Part shown: positions 13,501-26,285 of the stretch, piece by piece | Layout: every line of letters begins with the position of its first letter | How positions within the stretch are numbered: position 1 is the first letter of the stretch | Assembly: GCA_036971475.1 (NCBI GenBank) | Contig: JBAIZL010000005.1 | Location: forward strand, 162,576,886 to 162,640,885 | Length of the DNA: 64,000 bases | DNA from: Prosapia bicincta | Taxonomy: Eukaryota > Arthropoda > Insecta > Hemiptera > Cercopidae | Reading direction: 5' to 3' | Notes under the pieces: model-generated | The model's input: the letters and a program-made list of their open reading frames with translations, nothing else | What the model was told of the DNA's origin: nothing | Databases searched by the model: none | Made by a program: the position numbers and the translations under genes

Positions 13501-14504
13501 ATTAGATAAGTGGGCGCATTAACTTCAATTGTTTCGTTTTGTTTGACCTCTTATTTGTTTTGTTTATTATGGGGAATATTTCGTTAAAATCTTCCGCCGA
13601 ACAGGCAGAAGTTCCAATGTTGAGAGTGTAAATGAAATAAAATTGTTTAAATACAAAATCAATAAATTTGTTTTTAACACGAACTGCTAGTGTCTTCTTT
13701 TTATAACAACTGATAAAATTTCCAATCAGGTGCAACCATTTATTAGTCACAAAATATCCATAGCAATCATTAGACTAATAACAGAATTATTTTCGCCGAT
13801 CTAATAATCACCTAATGCAAGTATTTCAAAATATAAAAACCTGCAAAACTAGAATAGTCTACACAAACAGTAAATAGTTATAATTGTGGAATAAACAACT
13901 CAGAAGTAATTTGATAGAGAGAACTTCAGAAAGAAAGAAAACAAAATCTGAAATGTAGCAAGCCGTCCTTGGATACATTGTAAAGCAGTTTAATTTATAG
14001 AGAAAAGTAGGACAAATTTTGAACTGTAATTTTAAAAAAATAATACAAAAATACGTTACCTAATTGCAGAGTAAATTATTTAATTACCATGTTGCTGAAA
14101 ATGTAGGGCGTACATAATATTTCAGTAAATATAAAAAATATGCAACAGTCAATGAGACTTGGGCGATAGAAGTGAATATTCCTTTTAAAGTTTTTAGCTA
14201 TTAGAAGTTTTAATAGAATATTGTTACTGTAGTTTATAATAAAAGAAAGTAGTTTAAAAAATTACCTTTATTAGATGTTGAAAGATTTACTGAATACTAA
14301 TTTTATTTGACGAATTTAATTGAAATAGGTTCTTAAAAAGTGTCGGAGGTGCTTAAAGAAGTTTTTAATTCTTTAAAAAATGAATAAAAATATATATCCC
14401 ATCATCATTATATTGAATATTTGGAGAAACATTTATTGGAACGTAAATTAATATATTTACTATCTCATAAAAAGCATTGAACAACATTTTAACTTAATAC
14501 TGTA
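10564..14504. other. Gene-free stretch, nothing recognised
   Basis: AT-rich DNA with no supported gene. A GC-richer patch with C-runs at about 10.79-11.0 kb shows no open frame of note. The frames at 11.5-11.75, 12.7-12.9 and 13.5-13.75 kb are 60-82 codons, hydrophobic or lysine-rich, and resemble nothing I know. Confidence 0.45.
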
Positions 14505-14565
14505 AAATAAATAAAATAACATAACCAACGTGTTGAAACAGTTGTCAAACAACATAACTAATATT
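14505..14565. repeat. Diverged third copy of family B
   Basis: AAATAACATAACCAACGTGT then TGAAACAGTTGTC matches the two copies at 10.1 and 10.3 kb. The 100 bp to its left also look loosely alike (ACATTTTAACTTAATACTG here against ACATTTTAACCTAGCAATG at 10.08 kb), so the shared unit is longer than the best-conserved core. Confidence 0.45.
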
Positions 14566-17500
14566 AAAAAATCAGCTCTTTAATTTATAATGTTTAATTT
14601 AAGTTAAAATAGTTATAGAGGAGATATGTCAGAGCGTGACGCCAACTCGCAGATTTTCCACGTACATGTTCTATATGGGCGCTCAAAAAGGACTATTTAC
14701 TTAAAGTATTAACTAATTCCAAAACAAAATCTAACGTTCCATGGCTTCCGAGATGAATGTTGCATTTCCCTCCAAGATCGGCACAACCACATCTGACGTA
14801 CAACTGTTAATACTCTTTGCAAGTGTTTAGTCACGAGACGCTAGCACAGCGAATAATACCCATGAGTATAGATAATGCCCACATGCAGCGCAAGGATTCC
14901 AGGAAGGGATTTCGCCAAGAATGTGGTCCAGGAAAAGGAGCGAGACTGTGCCTAGTCAAGTTTAGCATAATTGAAAAGAGGCGCATTTTCAAACACAGTT
15001 AAAATATGAATTTTTAAAAATCAGGCCACTTCAATGAAACATGCTATTTACGCCTTTTTCCGTTTGAAAATTATATAAAAATTTGTGACGCAAACGTTTT
15101 GAAAATGCAAATCGTTTCCCAAGGGTTTTTTCTAATTGACTTTAATGAAAATGTTCGCAGATATTGCAAACATGTTTAACTAAGAAAAGGAAGAGGGTTA
15201 CGTGAAGTTTTTTAAAACGGTTTTATTTTATACACATTATTAAAATATATATTTTTAGTTATAGATCCCATACAAGTTCTATTTAAAATAACATTTATTG
15301 ACCACACTTCTTTACCCAAGTCATGGGGCAAAATAATACACCTTTATATAAAAAGGATATAAAGAATCTTTTAAATTTACCTCTTGGTCTTTCTTATCCA
15401 AGAATGTCGGTGTGAATCATAGAACATTTTCTCGCTAACCATGATTGAGATGTTTGCAAACATTTCCACCCCTTTCCTTAATAAAGCGTTTCTGGGCCTT
15501 TTCCATTTGCAAAACAGTCACAGTTTCTCCGTTCCTTGGTCGAGCGTCCATTAATTTGAGGGGCACACGAGAGGGGTAAGTTATGGGGTGTTGAATTCTT
15601 ACCATAATCCTAACTATTTACAATTCTTTCCTTACCGTTTACACGATTAAAACAAATTAAAACCTAAACTTATGTCATTATTAAATATATTTTTAGTTTT
15701 CCCACAAATTGTACTTTACGAAAAGTTGTTTGGAATACGTCATTTTTAGCCTAGTAAGATAAATAGGGCCTACTAGCTAATGTTAGTTAAAATAAAATGA
15801 CTATACACGTTATCTAAGATCAGTTATTTTCTGTGGCCGAAATACACAACGGATGCAAAACAGTTTTCGTAAAAACGTTTTACAAAATATATTTCAAACG
15901 GAGTGATAGAATTTATTTTCAAGTGTACGCCTATACAACAATAATGATATCGAAAACACAATTTGAAGCAACTGTTTCCCAGTATCATTATGCTTTACCA
16001 TTTTATTAGAAGAATTAAGTAGTTAGCTAAATACCATAGGGCTTAAGTGTTATACAGGTACGAACTGTTGGTTATACTTGAGTTTTGGCTTTTTTAGGGT
16101 CAACGGCAAATCTAGTTTACTAGGCTACTAGTATTTTGTCAATTAATCTGGACTCTTAAAATCAGCCATAAAAATAATCTAAAATTTTGTAAATTTAGCC
16201 CTTAAGACTAGGCTTGTTTCTACAGTCTGCCTAGTCTCAAATATATATAGCGTGCTTCCGTAACAGATGTAGCAAAGAACAAGCTGATACCCTTTATCTC
16301 TTGTGCCTCTTTCCTTACCACGCATTCATTATAAGATACAAAAGTTCTGCACATCCAATCCACGGTTAAAATCGTTTTATTTTTAACTTATAACGCAACA
16401 TGAAACGCCAAACGAATATTTTTGCAAGCACGCGACTATTGTGAATAGAAAAACGAACGGATGCAGATGCTGTTACGATGCTTTCGCTAATGGTGTGGCT
16501 TGGTTACTTTCAAGTTTCCTGAATACTGATTAGATAACGCGCACGAAACTCTCGCAGAGGGGCATTGCCGCTCGAATGACATGCAAAATCGGCGTCGTGT
16601 GGCTTGGGACACGCCAACCAAAGGATCGAAAGCCTGAACCCGTCTCTGCATTGCCTATGGTTAGAATTCACGCAGTAGGCATAACTCATCCGTTTTATAT
16701 CGCAATATAGAAACCGACGATGTAAATTAATGATTCATATAGTCGAATCTATCCGTTAAATATGAATAGACGATAGCTCTTTAATAGACGGTTATTGTAT
16801 ATTCATGACCGCGGTGAAATAATGAATTGGAAAAATTAATTAGATTATATAAAATATATTTTGGCATTAAAAAAATAATAAATCAAAACTGATACAAGTT
16901 TACAATACTAAAACTGCGTGTCATTAATTTCATAATTTCAAATAAGTAAGCACTAAATCTGTAGTATTACAAACCCTACAAGAATAAGATGGGTTTTTGA
17001 GAGCATTTCTTCTCTATTCAGGCTAGAGATGGGAAAATACGAGGCTAATCCATTCATGGATACAAGCCGGATATGGCGGCAATTAAATGAGTAATCATCT
17101 AAAACAACAAGTCAAATGGAATACAGATTTACCGAAGGTGGAGGCAAATACAAAGAATTAGAACTGTAGTAACTATGGGTTGTCAATCTTGCTTAAATTG
17201 TTGCCCTGCTGTTCGATTAATACTCGTATTTATTTAAGTATAACTTCTAAGTTAAGGTGACACGCACGAGAAATTACTTCTGTGTAACATCATTATATTA
17301 AGGTTGTTACTATACGGCGTTTCAGGTTAAGTTGAAGCAAGCCAGGTAGCTGAGGGATTAGGACCGGCTTGGGCCTATGAATAGGCTGGGACAGCCCGGC
17401 GAGAACATCCCATTAGTGATGCATCGCCGATTACTCCACTTAAAAACATTAGTCTAATAAATACGCATTATATGGGGAAAAAGTTGATACGGTTTTCTTA

Positions 17501-17632
17501 ATTATTATTAAACCAACAATTGCGTGTTTGTCTCATGTTAATCGGACTCCAATCCCCTCCTTCTTTACTCGAGGTTTGGAGCTTGCACCTCATCCTCCTT
17601 ACACGCCTGATCAAATATCCGCAACCCTTCTT
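14566..17632. other. Gene-free stretch, nothing recognised
   Basis: No supported gene. A GC-richer patch at about 16.4-16.7 kb and another at 17.33-17.43 kb were read in all frames without finding a long open frame. The 61-codon plus-strand frame at 14817-15002 is not recognised. Confidence 0.45.
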
Positions 17633-17856
17633 AAACAAGAGACACTGCAAAGACCGCGGGACACCCCCACCCTTTAAAACGACAGACGTTGGAAATACCA
17701 CGGTATACCCCCCCCCTCTTAAACAAGACAGACGCTGCAAAGACCGCGGGACAACCCCACTCTTAAAAACGACAGACGCTGCAAATACCACGGGACACCC
17801 CCACTCTCAAAAACGACAGACGCTGCAAATACCACGGGATACCACCCCAGTCTTCT
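17633..17856. repeat. C-rich minisatellite, about 45-bp unit, five copies
   Basis: Units have the form CAGACGCTGCAAATACCACG followed by GGACACCCCCACTCTTAAAA. Five successive copies run from about 17633, with alternating variants 'aaagaccgcggga' and 'aaataccacggga'. The strand bias (C-rich on plus) explains the long overlapping frames in both directions here, which I do not take as genes. Confidence 0.9.
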
Positions 17857-18857
17857 CTGGCTGAAGGTTTGGAGCTCCATACTTCATCCTCATTACAGCA
17901 CTGATCCAGTAACCGCAGTCACTGCTAAAGACAGTCGGTACAAAAACCTCGGAAGAAAAAAAAACCAACTCCTTCTTTTACCGAAGTTGGGTGCTTGTAA
18001 CTCATCCATCTTCTTTTTGGTTCTATGAAAGGGGTTTTACGCCATTAGGTTGAACAGCAACGAAGAGATAAAGAAACAGTCAAAATCCGGCTTTGAGATC
18101 AAGTGAAAGCATGGTTCTCTAAAGATTGTCGAAAGATGTGCATAGAATTTGGTGAAGATTGCGTGGAAAAATAGACAATACAATTCGCTGTTTTATTAAA
18201 AAATGTTTGATGTATTTAAATTAAATCTCTGTTACTTTATTAAAGATCATCGTGTAACCACTTCCTATATAATGACCAACTTTATGGTCAACATTTCAGA
18301 TTTTTTTAGAAAATTTATTGATTTAGAATTTATTTTTCATTACGAGATGCAATTACGTAACACGTTTTAATAATTACTGTTAACAAGATAATGCCATCAA
18401 TTAATTGTTAGCGAACTGATAAAGACCAGCGTAAGCATGACTCCAAGTGTAACATTTACAATGACGAGTATTCGAAACGTCCCGGAGCCAAGTAGCAGTA
18501 TCTATGTTGACTAGCCTTGAACGAACAGCACCATGAGCACAAGCTGAGTCACAGTTAACAAAAAGGTCAGGTCTCAGATATTCAACATTAGGTCAGTAGA
18601 TGTATCAGTGATTTTAGCTAAGTTTTGTGATTTCCCTAGCTTTTTTGCAATCGCTTTCCAAAGTCTGTTGAAAGCCTGTTTAGTTTATAAGGCGTTTATA
18701 GTATTTACGCTTTAGATCAGTTTCTCATAGTCTACAAACAATGTAAAACAGCTATTTACTGCTTGTAGCTCTAATCAGAAAATCAGTTTATAACTAAGCC
18801 GAGAACCGTACCTAATTAGTTATTGCAATGAAGTGATAAAAATTATTTTTTGTAAAA
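17857..18857. other. Gene-free stretch, nothing recognised
   Basis: No coding sequence or repeat structure was recognised in this kilobase. Confidence 0.45.
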
Positions 18858-18917
18858 CACACACTCACACACACACCCCCCCCCCACACACACACACAGA
18901 AACACACACATACACTG
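18858..18917. repeat. Imperfect (AC)n microsatellite with C run
   Basis: ACACACACTCAC-type repeats are interrupted by a run of ten Cs. The sequence on its right (ACTGCAAC, then GCAATCTACAAAAATTC) resembles that to the right of the (AC)n at 38.6 kb (ACTGCAAC, then GCAAATTTAAGAG), so both tracts may belong to copies of one dispersed element. Confidence 0.85.
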
Positions 18918-20754
18918 CAACAGGCAGTTTGCCCTTGCAATCTACAAAAATTCAAATTTTTATAAATTTGAATTTCAAAAATTAAAATGTAATGACCAAC
19001 TGTTAAAATTTGTATATTAAAGAAAAATTAAAGCAAATCATAAATAACAGAGTGGAAAAAAACCAATATTTTACAGTCAATAATAAAAATTGTAATTAAC
19101 AAATAAATTTGACAAACCGGGAGGGTAGTGCCGATAATTAAGTGCAAGAAAGTAACTAAAAAAGTCTATCTAGTGAGCCTGACCACCTTCAACCACCATT
19201 GACATTTCTAGATAACAAGTAAAGTGTGAAAAAATCAACAGTGAGATCATAAACCATAAAACTTTATGAAGAAAAAAAATACAGCAAAATTAAATGAAAT
19301 AAACATTTTAAGAATTAAAAGAACGATAACGGCCTTCAAGCAAGCTGGTTCACGGAAGGGAGAAACCAAATAAAACAAGAAAATAAGCTATCAAAGTTGC
19401 AAAGAAAAACAGCTGGAGGGGGAAGTGCGGCGAGGCCATTAAATATCAATGCTCAAGAGTTTTGAGGAGTCCGAAAATTTATAAATTCACAAGTGCCGAA
19501 CGAAACTATGTCGGTTTGCAGCTAGAAAAAAACAGGCCAAATGGAGTCTACAAGAACGTTTCTATCGTTAAATTTATAACGCAAGTTATAAATCGTGAAT
19601 CAGCAATCGGTATTTCGATTTCTCAGAAAATGTAACTTAAATCGTAACGACTTACCATGGTTTCGCTGTCAGAAAAATTAAAAGAATCCAGGGAGGAAGA
19701 CAGAACACCCCAGCCTCAATAGGATCTAAGGGCCAGGAACCGAGGAAGTGAAATTTTTGGCGTCATTTTATAAAGTCGAATTTATTAGTTAAAATTTAAC
19801 AAACTTTTCAGAAAATTATAATTCATAATTTTGATTAATAAAGATATAAACAATGGCATCAGTCTAAATAAAATTGTTAAATAGTTTTAAAAAAGTAAAA
19901 GGTTTTTCTTATAAGTAATAGGGAGTATTGAAGTGTGTAAAATCAATAAAGTCAGATGAAATAAGTCAGTTTTCCAAAATGGCAAGTTTTTGCATGTAAA
20001 TTATTCAAATTCCATATTAAAGTCTCTAGACCGGTTTAATCATGAAGAAACCAACAAAAGAATAGTTATTTAAACTTATTAGAGTGCTTTCGACCATAAA
20101 TTTGGTCATTTTTAATAAGGTCAAAAGAGTAAAGAATTGTTGCAAAAGTTTGAATAATTTAAAATATTAAATATGAGTAATAATTTCATGTAATATTCGT
20201 AAATGATTTTGAAGTTATAATGTAACTATTAACAGAACAGAATGTTTTACTAACACTTAAGAGAAATTAATTCAAGAGTTAGAAATTATGGAAATAATTA
20301 ACGTATGATATACTGTGAAAACTCAAAATAAAACTTTAATTTAGTTTCCAAGAATCAATGATAAAATTCATAAGATAAATTTAATATATGTAAAAAGTTA
20401 ATTCAAGCAAATATGTAATGTTAAAATAATTTTCTGCAAATTGACAAAGGCACTAGAAATCAAGAAGTGTATAATTTTGTTAATTTTTATATTCTTTTTT
20501 ATCATTAAAATTACTATACAAAATCTTTTAAATTTATTTCACAGTATCCTGTGTTAATAAATGAATAAAAACAAGACAATGCTCCCTTTCGCTTTACAGA
20601 AAGCTGGTTCAAAGACAAAGATATTGAGCAATTGCCATGTCTAGCCGTTCCCCAGACGTTATGCAGTTTTATGTTAGTCAATAAGCCCTAATCATATGAA
20701 GAATTTAAGCAGAACATTACCGGTAAGATGTCACGGACAATGAATGCAGGACAA
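18918..20754. other. Gene-free stretch, possible old dispersed repeat
   Basis: AT-rich and unassigned. A 12-bp inverted pair, AAATTCAAATTT and AAATTTGAATTT, lies at about 18948-18976. Loose similarity of the first few hundred bases to the region right of 38.7 kb suggests an old repeat, but I could not define its limits. Confidence 0.35.
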
Positions 20755-20795
20755 GTGAGTGCGTGCGTGTGCGCGCGTATGTGCGAGTATGTAAT
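20755..20795. repeat. Short GT/GC-rich simple repeat
   Basis: Degenerate GTGAGTGCGTGCGTGTGCGC tract, about 40 bp. Confidence 0.8.
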
Positions 20796-21089
20796 GTTTT
20801 TAGATTTTATGAAAATTGCTATTTTGCTACTGAAGCTAATCTATAAATGCATTTTTTAAACGTTAAGATTGTTTAAAGCATTTCTAATTATGGCAGTAAA
20901 GATAATTTATTCAGTATTAAATACTAATTTGAGGGATTAGGAATTAGGTCCAAATACTCACAAACTGTATTTTTTCGACAGTTAGGTGGATAGAATTTGG
21001 AAGTAGCGTCTTGGAATTGAGTCTAGATATTTAGAGATTGCTTTAAATTCGAGCCTGTTTCTATTTGCCCCTACTTTATATATTTGTAA

Positions 21090-21487
21090 GAAAATGATGA
21101 ATCGGACTTCCAAGAAATGTTTATAGCCATACGGTATGGAAAGAAGATGAGTCGGGCTTTCGAGGCTTTCAAGATATTTCTATATCAATACGGTATGCAA
21201 AGGAAATGAGTTGGGCTTCCAAGATACGTTTATATCAATATGGTATGCAAAGGAAATGGGTTGAGCTTTGAAGATATGTATATATTAATACGGTATGCAA
21301 AGGAAATGAGTCGGGCTTTGAAGATGTGTTTATGTCAATACTATATACAAAAGAAATGAGTCGGGCTTTTAAGAAATGTATATATGAATAGGGTATGCAA
21401 AGGGAATGAGTCGGGCTTCCAAGGTATGTTTATATCAATACGGTATTCAAAGGAAATGAGTCACACTTCCAAGAAATGTTCATATAA
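21090..21487. repeat. Minisatellite, exact 50-bp period, about eight copies
   Basis: The motif CGGTATGCAAAGGAAATGAG recurs at 21191, 21241, 21291, 21341 (variant CTATATACAA), 21391 and 21441, exactly 50 bp apart. It is followed by TCGGGCTTCCAAGATATGT-type sequence. The first interval (21131 to 21191) is 60 bp because of a 10-bp insertion. Divergence between units is moderate. No coding potential is evident. Confidence 0.93.
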
Positions 21488-22020
21488 AGTTCTATAAACT
21501 TATTTAGTGCTTTTCTACTTATAGTTCAGGGTTAATTAAAACTCCTATTTCTTTTTAATGCATAGGAACGTTTTTCCGTGTAATCCGAAAGGGTCTCGGT
21601 CCCAACTTCCTGGGACAATGGAAATGGTAAACTTGGCGTAAAGAGCATCAGAAAAAGCAAATTGAAGAAGTAAAAATGCATCCTCTAGGAGATTGGTTAT
21701 CTTACTCAGATATAATTAATTAGAAGTTTAATTGGAAATTTCTTTCAAAACTTTTGTTACGCAATGAACCAAGTGAAACGTATAGGTCAAAACCATATAC
21801 TCAGTTTTGCGATAGGCGTGTTTACTCCAAAGTGAATAATTACCATAAACTCATGAATGCTATTTTCATTGAGGTAATGATAAAGCAATTTTCAGTGAAA
21901 GGTATAAGAAACTAACGAAAAATTTATTGAAACAATTTCTGCTGTTCATCTCAGTTTTACTATTGGTAAGAAGTAACATATTGCAACACATTTGCAGTGA
22001 ACAGGAGTTCATTTACCTAA
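21488..22020. other. Gene-free stretch, nothing recognised
   Basis: No coding sequence or repeat recognised. Confidence 0.45.
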
Positions 22021-22194
22021 ATACGTTCAGTTGATCCGTCTGTGAAACGTTTTTATCTGATGGCGAAAGTCAGGCCGGATGTTGTAATTCGAGACATTGC
22101 CAATAAAGCGTCTTCGGCTGAGATCGTGACACGGCTGGACAGACACGAAGGTGTCCCAACTGCCTGTCGACTGGTTCACACTCCATTCAGGTAA
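22021..22194 (+). other. Candidate host exon, unknown product
   Basis: This open segment is GC-richer than its surroundings. It follows a TAA at 22018 and runs 57 codons to a stop at 22192. Its product starts IRSVDPSVKRFYLMAKVRPD and continues VVIRDIANKASSAEIVTRLD. A possible splice acceptor (ACGTTCAG ending at 22030) and a good donor-like CAG|GTAAAC at 22188-22196 would bound a 160-nt exon at 22031-22190. An ATG lies in frame at 22060. I recognise no domain. The mixed charged composition looks more like a real protein than the hydrophobic frames elsewhere, but an open frame this short can arise by chance. Confidence 0.22.
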
Positions 22195-22235
22195 ACCTTA
22201 TTGCTCGGCTGTTCTGATTTAGATAATTGCATGGT

Positions 22236-22336
22236 AATTACACAATAATTAAACAACAATTACTCAATAATAAAACAACAATTACACAATAATAAACAAC
22301 AATTACTCAATAATTAAACAACAATTACTCAATAAT
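22236..22336. repeat. Short tandem repeat, about 22-bp unit, five copies
   Basis: Units of the form ATTACTCAATAATTAAACAA occur five times, with small variants (ACACAATAATAAAACAAC). The tract is entirely AT-rich with a C strand bias. Confidence 0.9.
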
Positions 22337-23146
22337 CACGCACGATAACTATGGCCACATTACAACCCTCAGAGAATAAAATCCATATGTTGTAAACGAG
22401 TTTAAAATATTCGTTCGAGCTAGGGTTGCTAAATATGAATATCACACAATGTCAATTGATGCGGCCTTTCTCAAAATTATAGGCCTAAATTCAAACTTTA
22501 CAGTTCAAAACTCATCATTAGTTTAGGACTGTCATCGTTTAGGAATTCCCACGCAAATGTGTTACACTCTCGACAACATAAAATTATAATACCGAATATT
22601 GCCGAATGCAAAATATAGCGGTTAATCCTAACAGCGGTTTTTGTTTTCACTTAGATATTGTTTGGAGGTTATAGTTGAATCATTTTTAAACACAATTTCC
22701 TATATATTTATGACATATCGTATATTCTAGTAAATTATTAGATAACGTATTATTTCACACAGCACTTGAATTTATTATTTGTTAATCTAAGTATTTTTAC
22801 GTAACATGCGATATTTTTGTATGTTTTATACGTAACTATAATTCGTCGACGGTCTACGTTGGTTTATAACATTGTACCATAAAAAACGAAATGCTTTTGT
22901 TTAACTTTCGTCACATTAGTTGTTTACAATCCGTACTTATACAAGCCTAGCGGTGAAATTTGTATTTAATGACAAACGGACGCAAAACGTCTCATAACCA
23001 TAAACCAGTAGTAGAATATTGTTGCTATTTTGGGCGAATATCGCTTGAAATAAAGCATTTAGGCTGGCTGCTCTAACATTGAGATTCAAAACAGGCGTCT
23101 TGAAATGGTAGAAATGCTCTCGTCACAACACTTGTCGTCTAACTGA
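22337..23146. other. Gene-free stretch, nothing recognised
   Basis: No coding sequence or repeat recognised. Confidence 0.45.
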
Positions 23147-23325
23147 CGGGTCTTCAGTCTCAAGGCACGACCATCTCAAACGGAACAAAAGCCTCCGCTT
23201 TTGCGACGAGCAGCTGACTGGATCCTGAACGATGAGCCGATTGTTGGACACGATTCAGAAGGCAGCTGCCCACGACATCCTGAGCTTTTGTCAATTAAAT
23301 TAAGTTTACAAAGTGCATGTCGATA
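23147..23325 (+). other. Open segment without start codon, unknown
   Basis: GC-richer patch open for 59 codons between TGA (23144) and TAG (23323). Its product includes RVFSLKARPSQTEQKPPLLR and then RAADWILNDEPIVGHDSEGS. A weak acceptor-like TCTTCAG precedes 23158. No clear donor site is visible and no domain is recognised. It lies 1 kb from the other GC-richer open segment at 22021. The two could be exons of one gene, an old element, or chance. Confidence 0.12.
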
Positions 23326-23628
23326 GGAAGTGAACTATTAGGTTAGCGCAGGGTAAAACACTTCCGGCAATGGGGTGGGGGGAGTGAGAAGGGAAATGTG
23401 GGGTGGATTTAGGAAAAGATTAATAGCTTTGTTTTTCCTTATTAATCATATTTGGTGAAGCAGGGTTTAGTTCTAATATTTTTAAAACATAATTTATGAA
23501 AGGATTTAATGCCGGAGTTTTGTTTTAGTAAATCATAAAACAGCGAGCTTAAAAGGAGTATTATTATTATTTGTTATTTTACATTTTAAATAAAGATTTA
23601 AAATTTGTAAAAACATAGATAAGGTTTT

Positions 23629-23829
23629 AACGTGGATAAATAAGTTGTCCAAGACTAAATCTACAAGTTAACATCTTTAAGTTTCAAGAATCATCAACGT
23701 AGATAAATAAGTTGTCCAAGACTAAATCTACAAGTTAACATCTTTAAGTTTCAAGAATCATCAACGTAGATAAATAAGTTGTCCAAGACTAAATCTACAA
23801 GTTAACATCTTTAAGTTTCAAGAATCATC
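23629..23829. repeat. Tandem triplication, 67-bp unit
   Basis: Three almost identical 67-bp units contain TAAGTTGTCCAAGACTAAAT at 23641, 23708 and 23775, each ending TTCAAGAATCATCA. They differ at one base (CGTGGATAAA in the first, CGTAGATAAA in the next), so the triplication is recent. Confidence 0.97.
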
Positions 23830-25047
23830 AATACGGGACTAAATTATAGTTATAAAAAGTAAAGTTTAGATATTTTTCAACTCAAAATCTGTCCTAACTC
23901 TTTTCTGAATACCAAAAGAATAAATTTGTTATTAAAAACAAACACTTGCCTAGGATCGTATTTCCGTCACTATCACAGCGTTGTACGCCCTTATATTCTT
24001 GGAACCACAGATTTTGTGGTTCCTCAATCAACAAATTCTTTTTGTGATGTTTTAGTTTGATATTTCAAGTACACATTTGTTGAAATAATCCCATAGCTCA
24101 GCATTTTGGTATAGACCAAATTGTGCTTAAAGTTCTACGGAAATGTGGTAATATTTTGTGAACAGTATTAATTTAACTTTTATACAAACAGAAAGAACAT
24201 TGTAGTTTAGGAGGGACCAGAAGCAAGCATAATAGAATAGAGGCCAAAGTAATCTTTCTCTGAAACAAAAAAATGTATCTGCCATCCATCCAGTTGGCAC
24301 TTCTTTAAAATCCCGATGAAAGTCATGAAATCATACTTCAGGGATGCTCAGCTACAATACACACACACACGCGCGCGAGCGCGCGCACTAGGAATACAAT
24401 AAAAAACTAAGGCGATGCAATTGATTGACCTTTGTTTTGTGTAGATTTACGAGGCGTAAGAAATAGAAAATCCAACTAACATACAGAAATTCATAAAGGC
24501 AAGGCCTTTCATTTATATTCTCACAAGCTCCCTAAAAAATTCATCAAAACCAATTTATATTGACTTTACATTGACAGGGTTGTAAATAAATAATGCAATA
24601 AAGTATTACTTCTGCATCTAACATTAGCAATTGTTTCTAATAATTACTTCAGATAATGAGTAATGTTTAATATCCGCTTCTCTAGGTTCATCGACAGCAG
24701 ATAAAGCCCGAGTCTATGAGGATAGTATTACATCTGTGATCCGTGACGTTTATGATCAATACTGTGGCAATTAATTTACTTGTGTTTAAGTATTGTAATA
24801 CAATCACATGCAAATAAATCTTGAAAAGGACCTAGTAGTAAATTAACGTTTCATGAATACATATTCAAAATATCACTCCCACAAAGGCTATCTAACACTG
24901 CCAAAGCAAGATTTATGTTCGTCTGTGTGAGATAAATATGCTTTATACATTGGCTAGGATTAAGATTTTCTCTCAAAAAATTAAGACTACATTAAGGTAA
25001 AAGGGAAAGGTGGGCTACATTGCCTAAATATATAGATTTAAATCCGT
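23830..25047. other. Gene-free stretch with a short (AC)n(GC)n tract
   Basis: Unassigned AT-rich DNA. A simple repeat, ACACACACACGCGCGCGAGC, lies at about 24359-24388. Confidence 0.45.
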
Positions 25048-26285
25048 CCTTAGGTAAACGTGCTCTCAACCATATCTATAATACCCTTTTGGAAAGTGAT
25101 CTGAAGGTATTACCGGCACATCCTCTTTCTACTGGGACTGTAAAGGGGATATGTATATGCTTAGCTACAAGGAAATGGAGGGAGATTTATTGGTCAAATA
25201 CAAAAGATCGAATTCGACCTTAGATAAACGTGATCTCAACCGCATCTATAATACCCTGCTGGAAAGTGATCTGAAGGTATTGAATACCGGCACATCTTTT
25301 TTCTACTGGGACTTTAAAGGGGATATGTATAAGCTCTGATACAAGGAGAGGGAGAGATTTATTGCTCAATTACAAAAGGTCGAATTCGACCTTAGATAAA
25401 CGTGGTCTCAACCGCATCTATAATACCCGGTCGGAAAATGATCTGAAGTTATGTAGAACATACCCTTTCTACTTGAACTGTGGAAGGGTTGTGTATGTGC
25501 TCTGTTACAGGTAGATGGGTTAATACATTGGTCAAGTAACTGTGTAAAATTGTTTTCCGCAACAATGAAATCGATACCTCCTTCACCACCATGTGGGAAA
25601 GCGTTGTGAAGAATACAGCATTGTCACATTCCCTTCTTTTGAGGGGGTGATAGGAGATGTATGTGTACTGCATAAGGGAAAATGGGCAAGGTTACTGCTC
25701 TTACCTCCTTCACCACCGTGTGGGAAAGCGTTGTGAAGGATACAGCATTGTCACTTTCCCTTCTTTTGAGGGGTGATAGGAGACGTATGTGTACTGCATA
25801 AGGGAAAATGGGTAAGGTTACTGCTCTTACCTCCTTCACCACCGTGTGGGAAAGCGTTGTGAAGGATACAGCATTGTCACTTTCCCTTCTTTTGAGGGGT
25901 GATAGGAGATGTATGTGTACTGCATAAGGGAAAATGGGTAAGGTTACTGCTCTTAGAAAATCAGACGACTGTGTTCTTAGATAAATTTGCTCTCTTTAAC
26001 ATTACCTCTTACACTACCTTATGAGAATTAAAAGGCGTTGTAAGAAGTTACATTAGAAACAAAACAAAACTCCCCTTGGTTTTTCGAGTGGTAAAGGGTA
26101 CAAGTACGAGCTCTCCGTATAGAGAGATGGGCGAGAGTCAATTTTTAAACATGCAACGTCGATTGTTTCCTGCTTCTTCATGATCTAGGCCTACTTTCTA
26201 CACCACCATGTGAAAAAACGGTGTGAAAGGTAGTAGTACTGATACATTCCCATTTTAGAGGTATAGGAAGGGGGATGATTCTATA
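25048..26285. repeat. Composite satellite-like array with 171-bp and 126-bp units
   Basis: Units beginning CCTTAGATAAACGTG start at 25048, 25218 and 25390 (spacing 170 and 172 bp). They contain CTCAACCGCATCTATAATAC and GAAAGTGATCTGAAGG. From 25575 the spacing changes to 127, 126 and 127 bp, with units starting TACCTCCTTCACCACC at 25575, 25702 and 25828. At least two diverged units follow to about 26285 (for example TTTCTACACCACCATGTGAA at 26201). Both unit types share a TCTATAATACC/TCACCACC, GAAAGYGNTGTGAAG and GGGGATRTGTATG order, so they look like length variants of one ancestral repeat. Short frames inside it are not genes because 170, 172, 127 and 126 do not keep phase. Confidence 0.85.

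Noticed and set aside
17338..17420. Possible tRNA or tRNA-derived SINE (AGGTAGCTGAGGGATTAGG)
   Set aside because: An A-box-like stretch is present but no matching B box or cloverleaf could be folded.
17498..17864. Overlapping 97- and 114-codon frames on both strands
   Set aside because: Most of their length is the C-rich minisatellite read in either direction.
25020..25842. Frames repeating IYNTLLESDLKVL and similar peptides
   Set aside because: They come from tandem repeats whose unit lengths (170, 172, 127, 126) break the frame each time.
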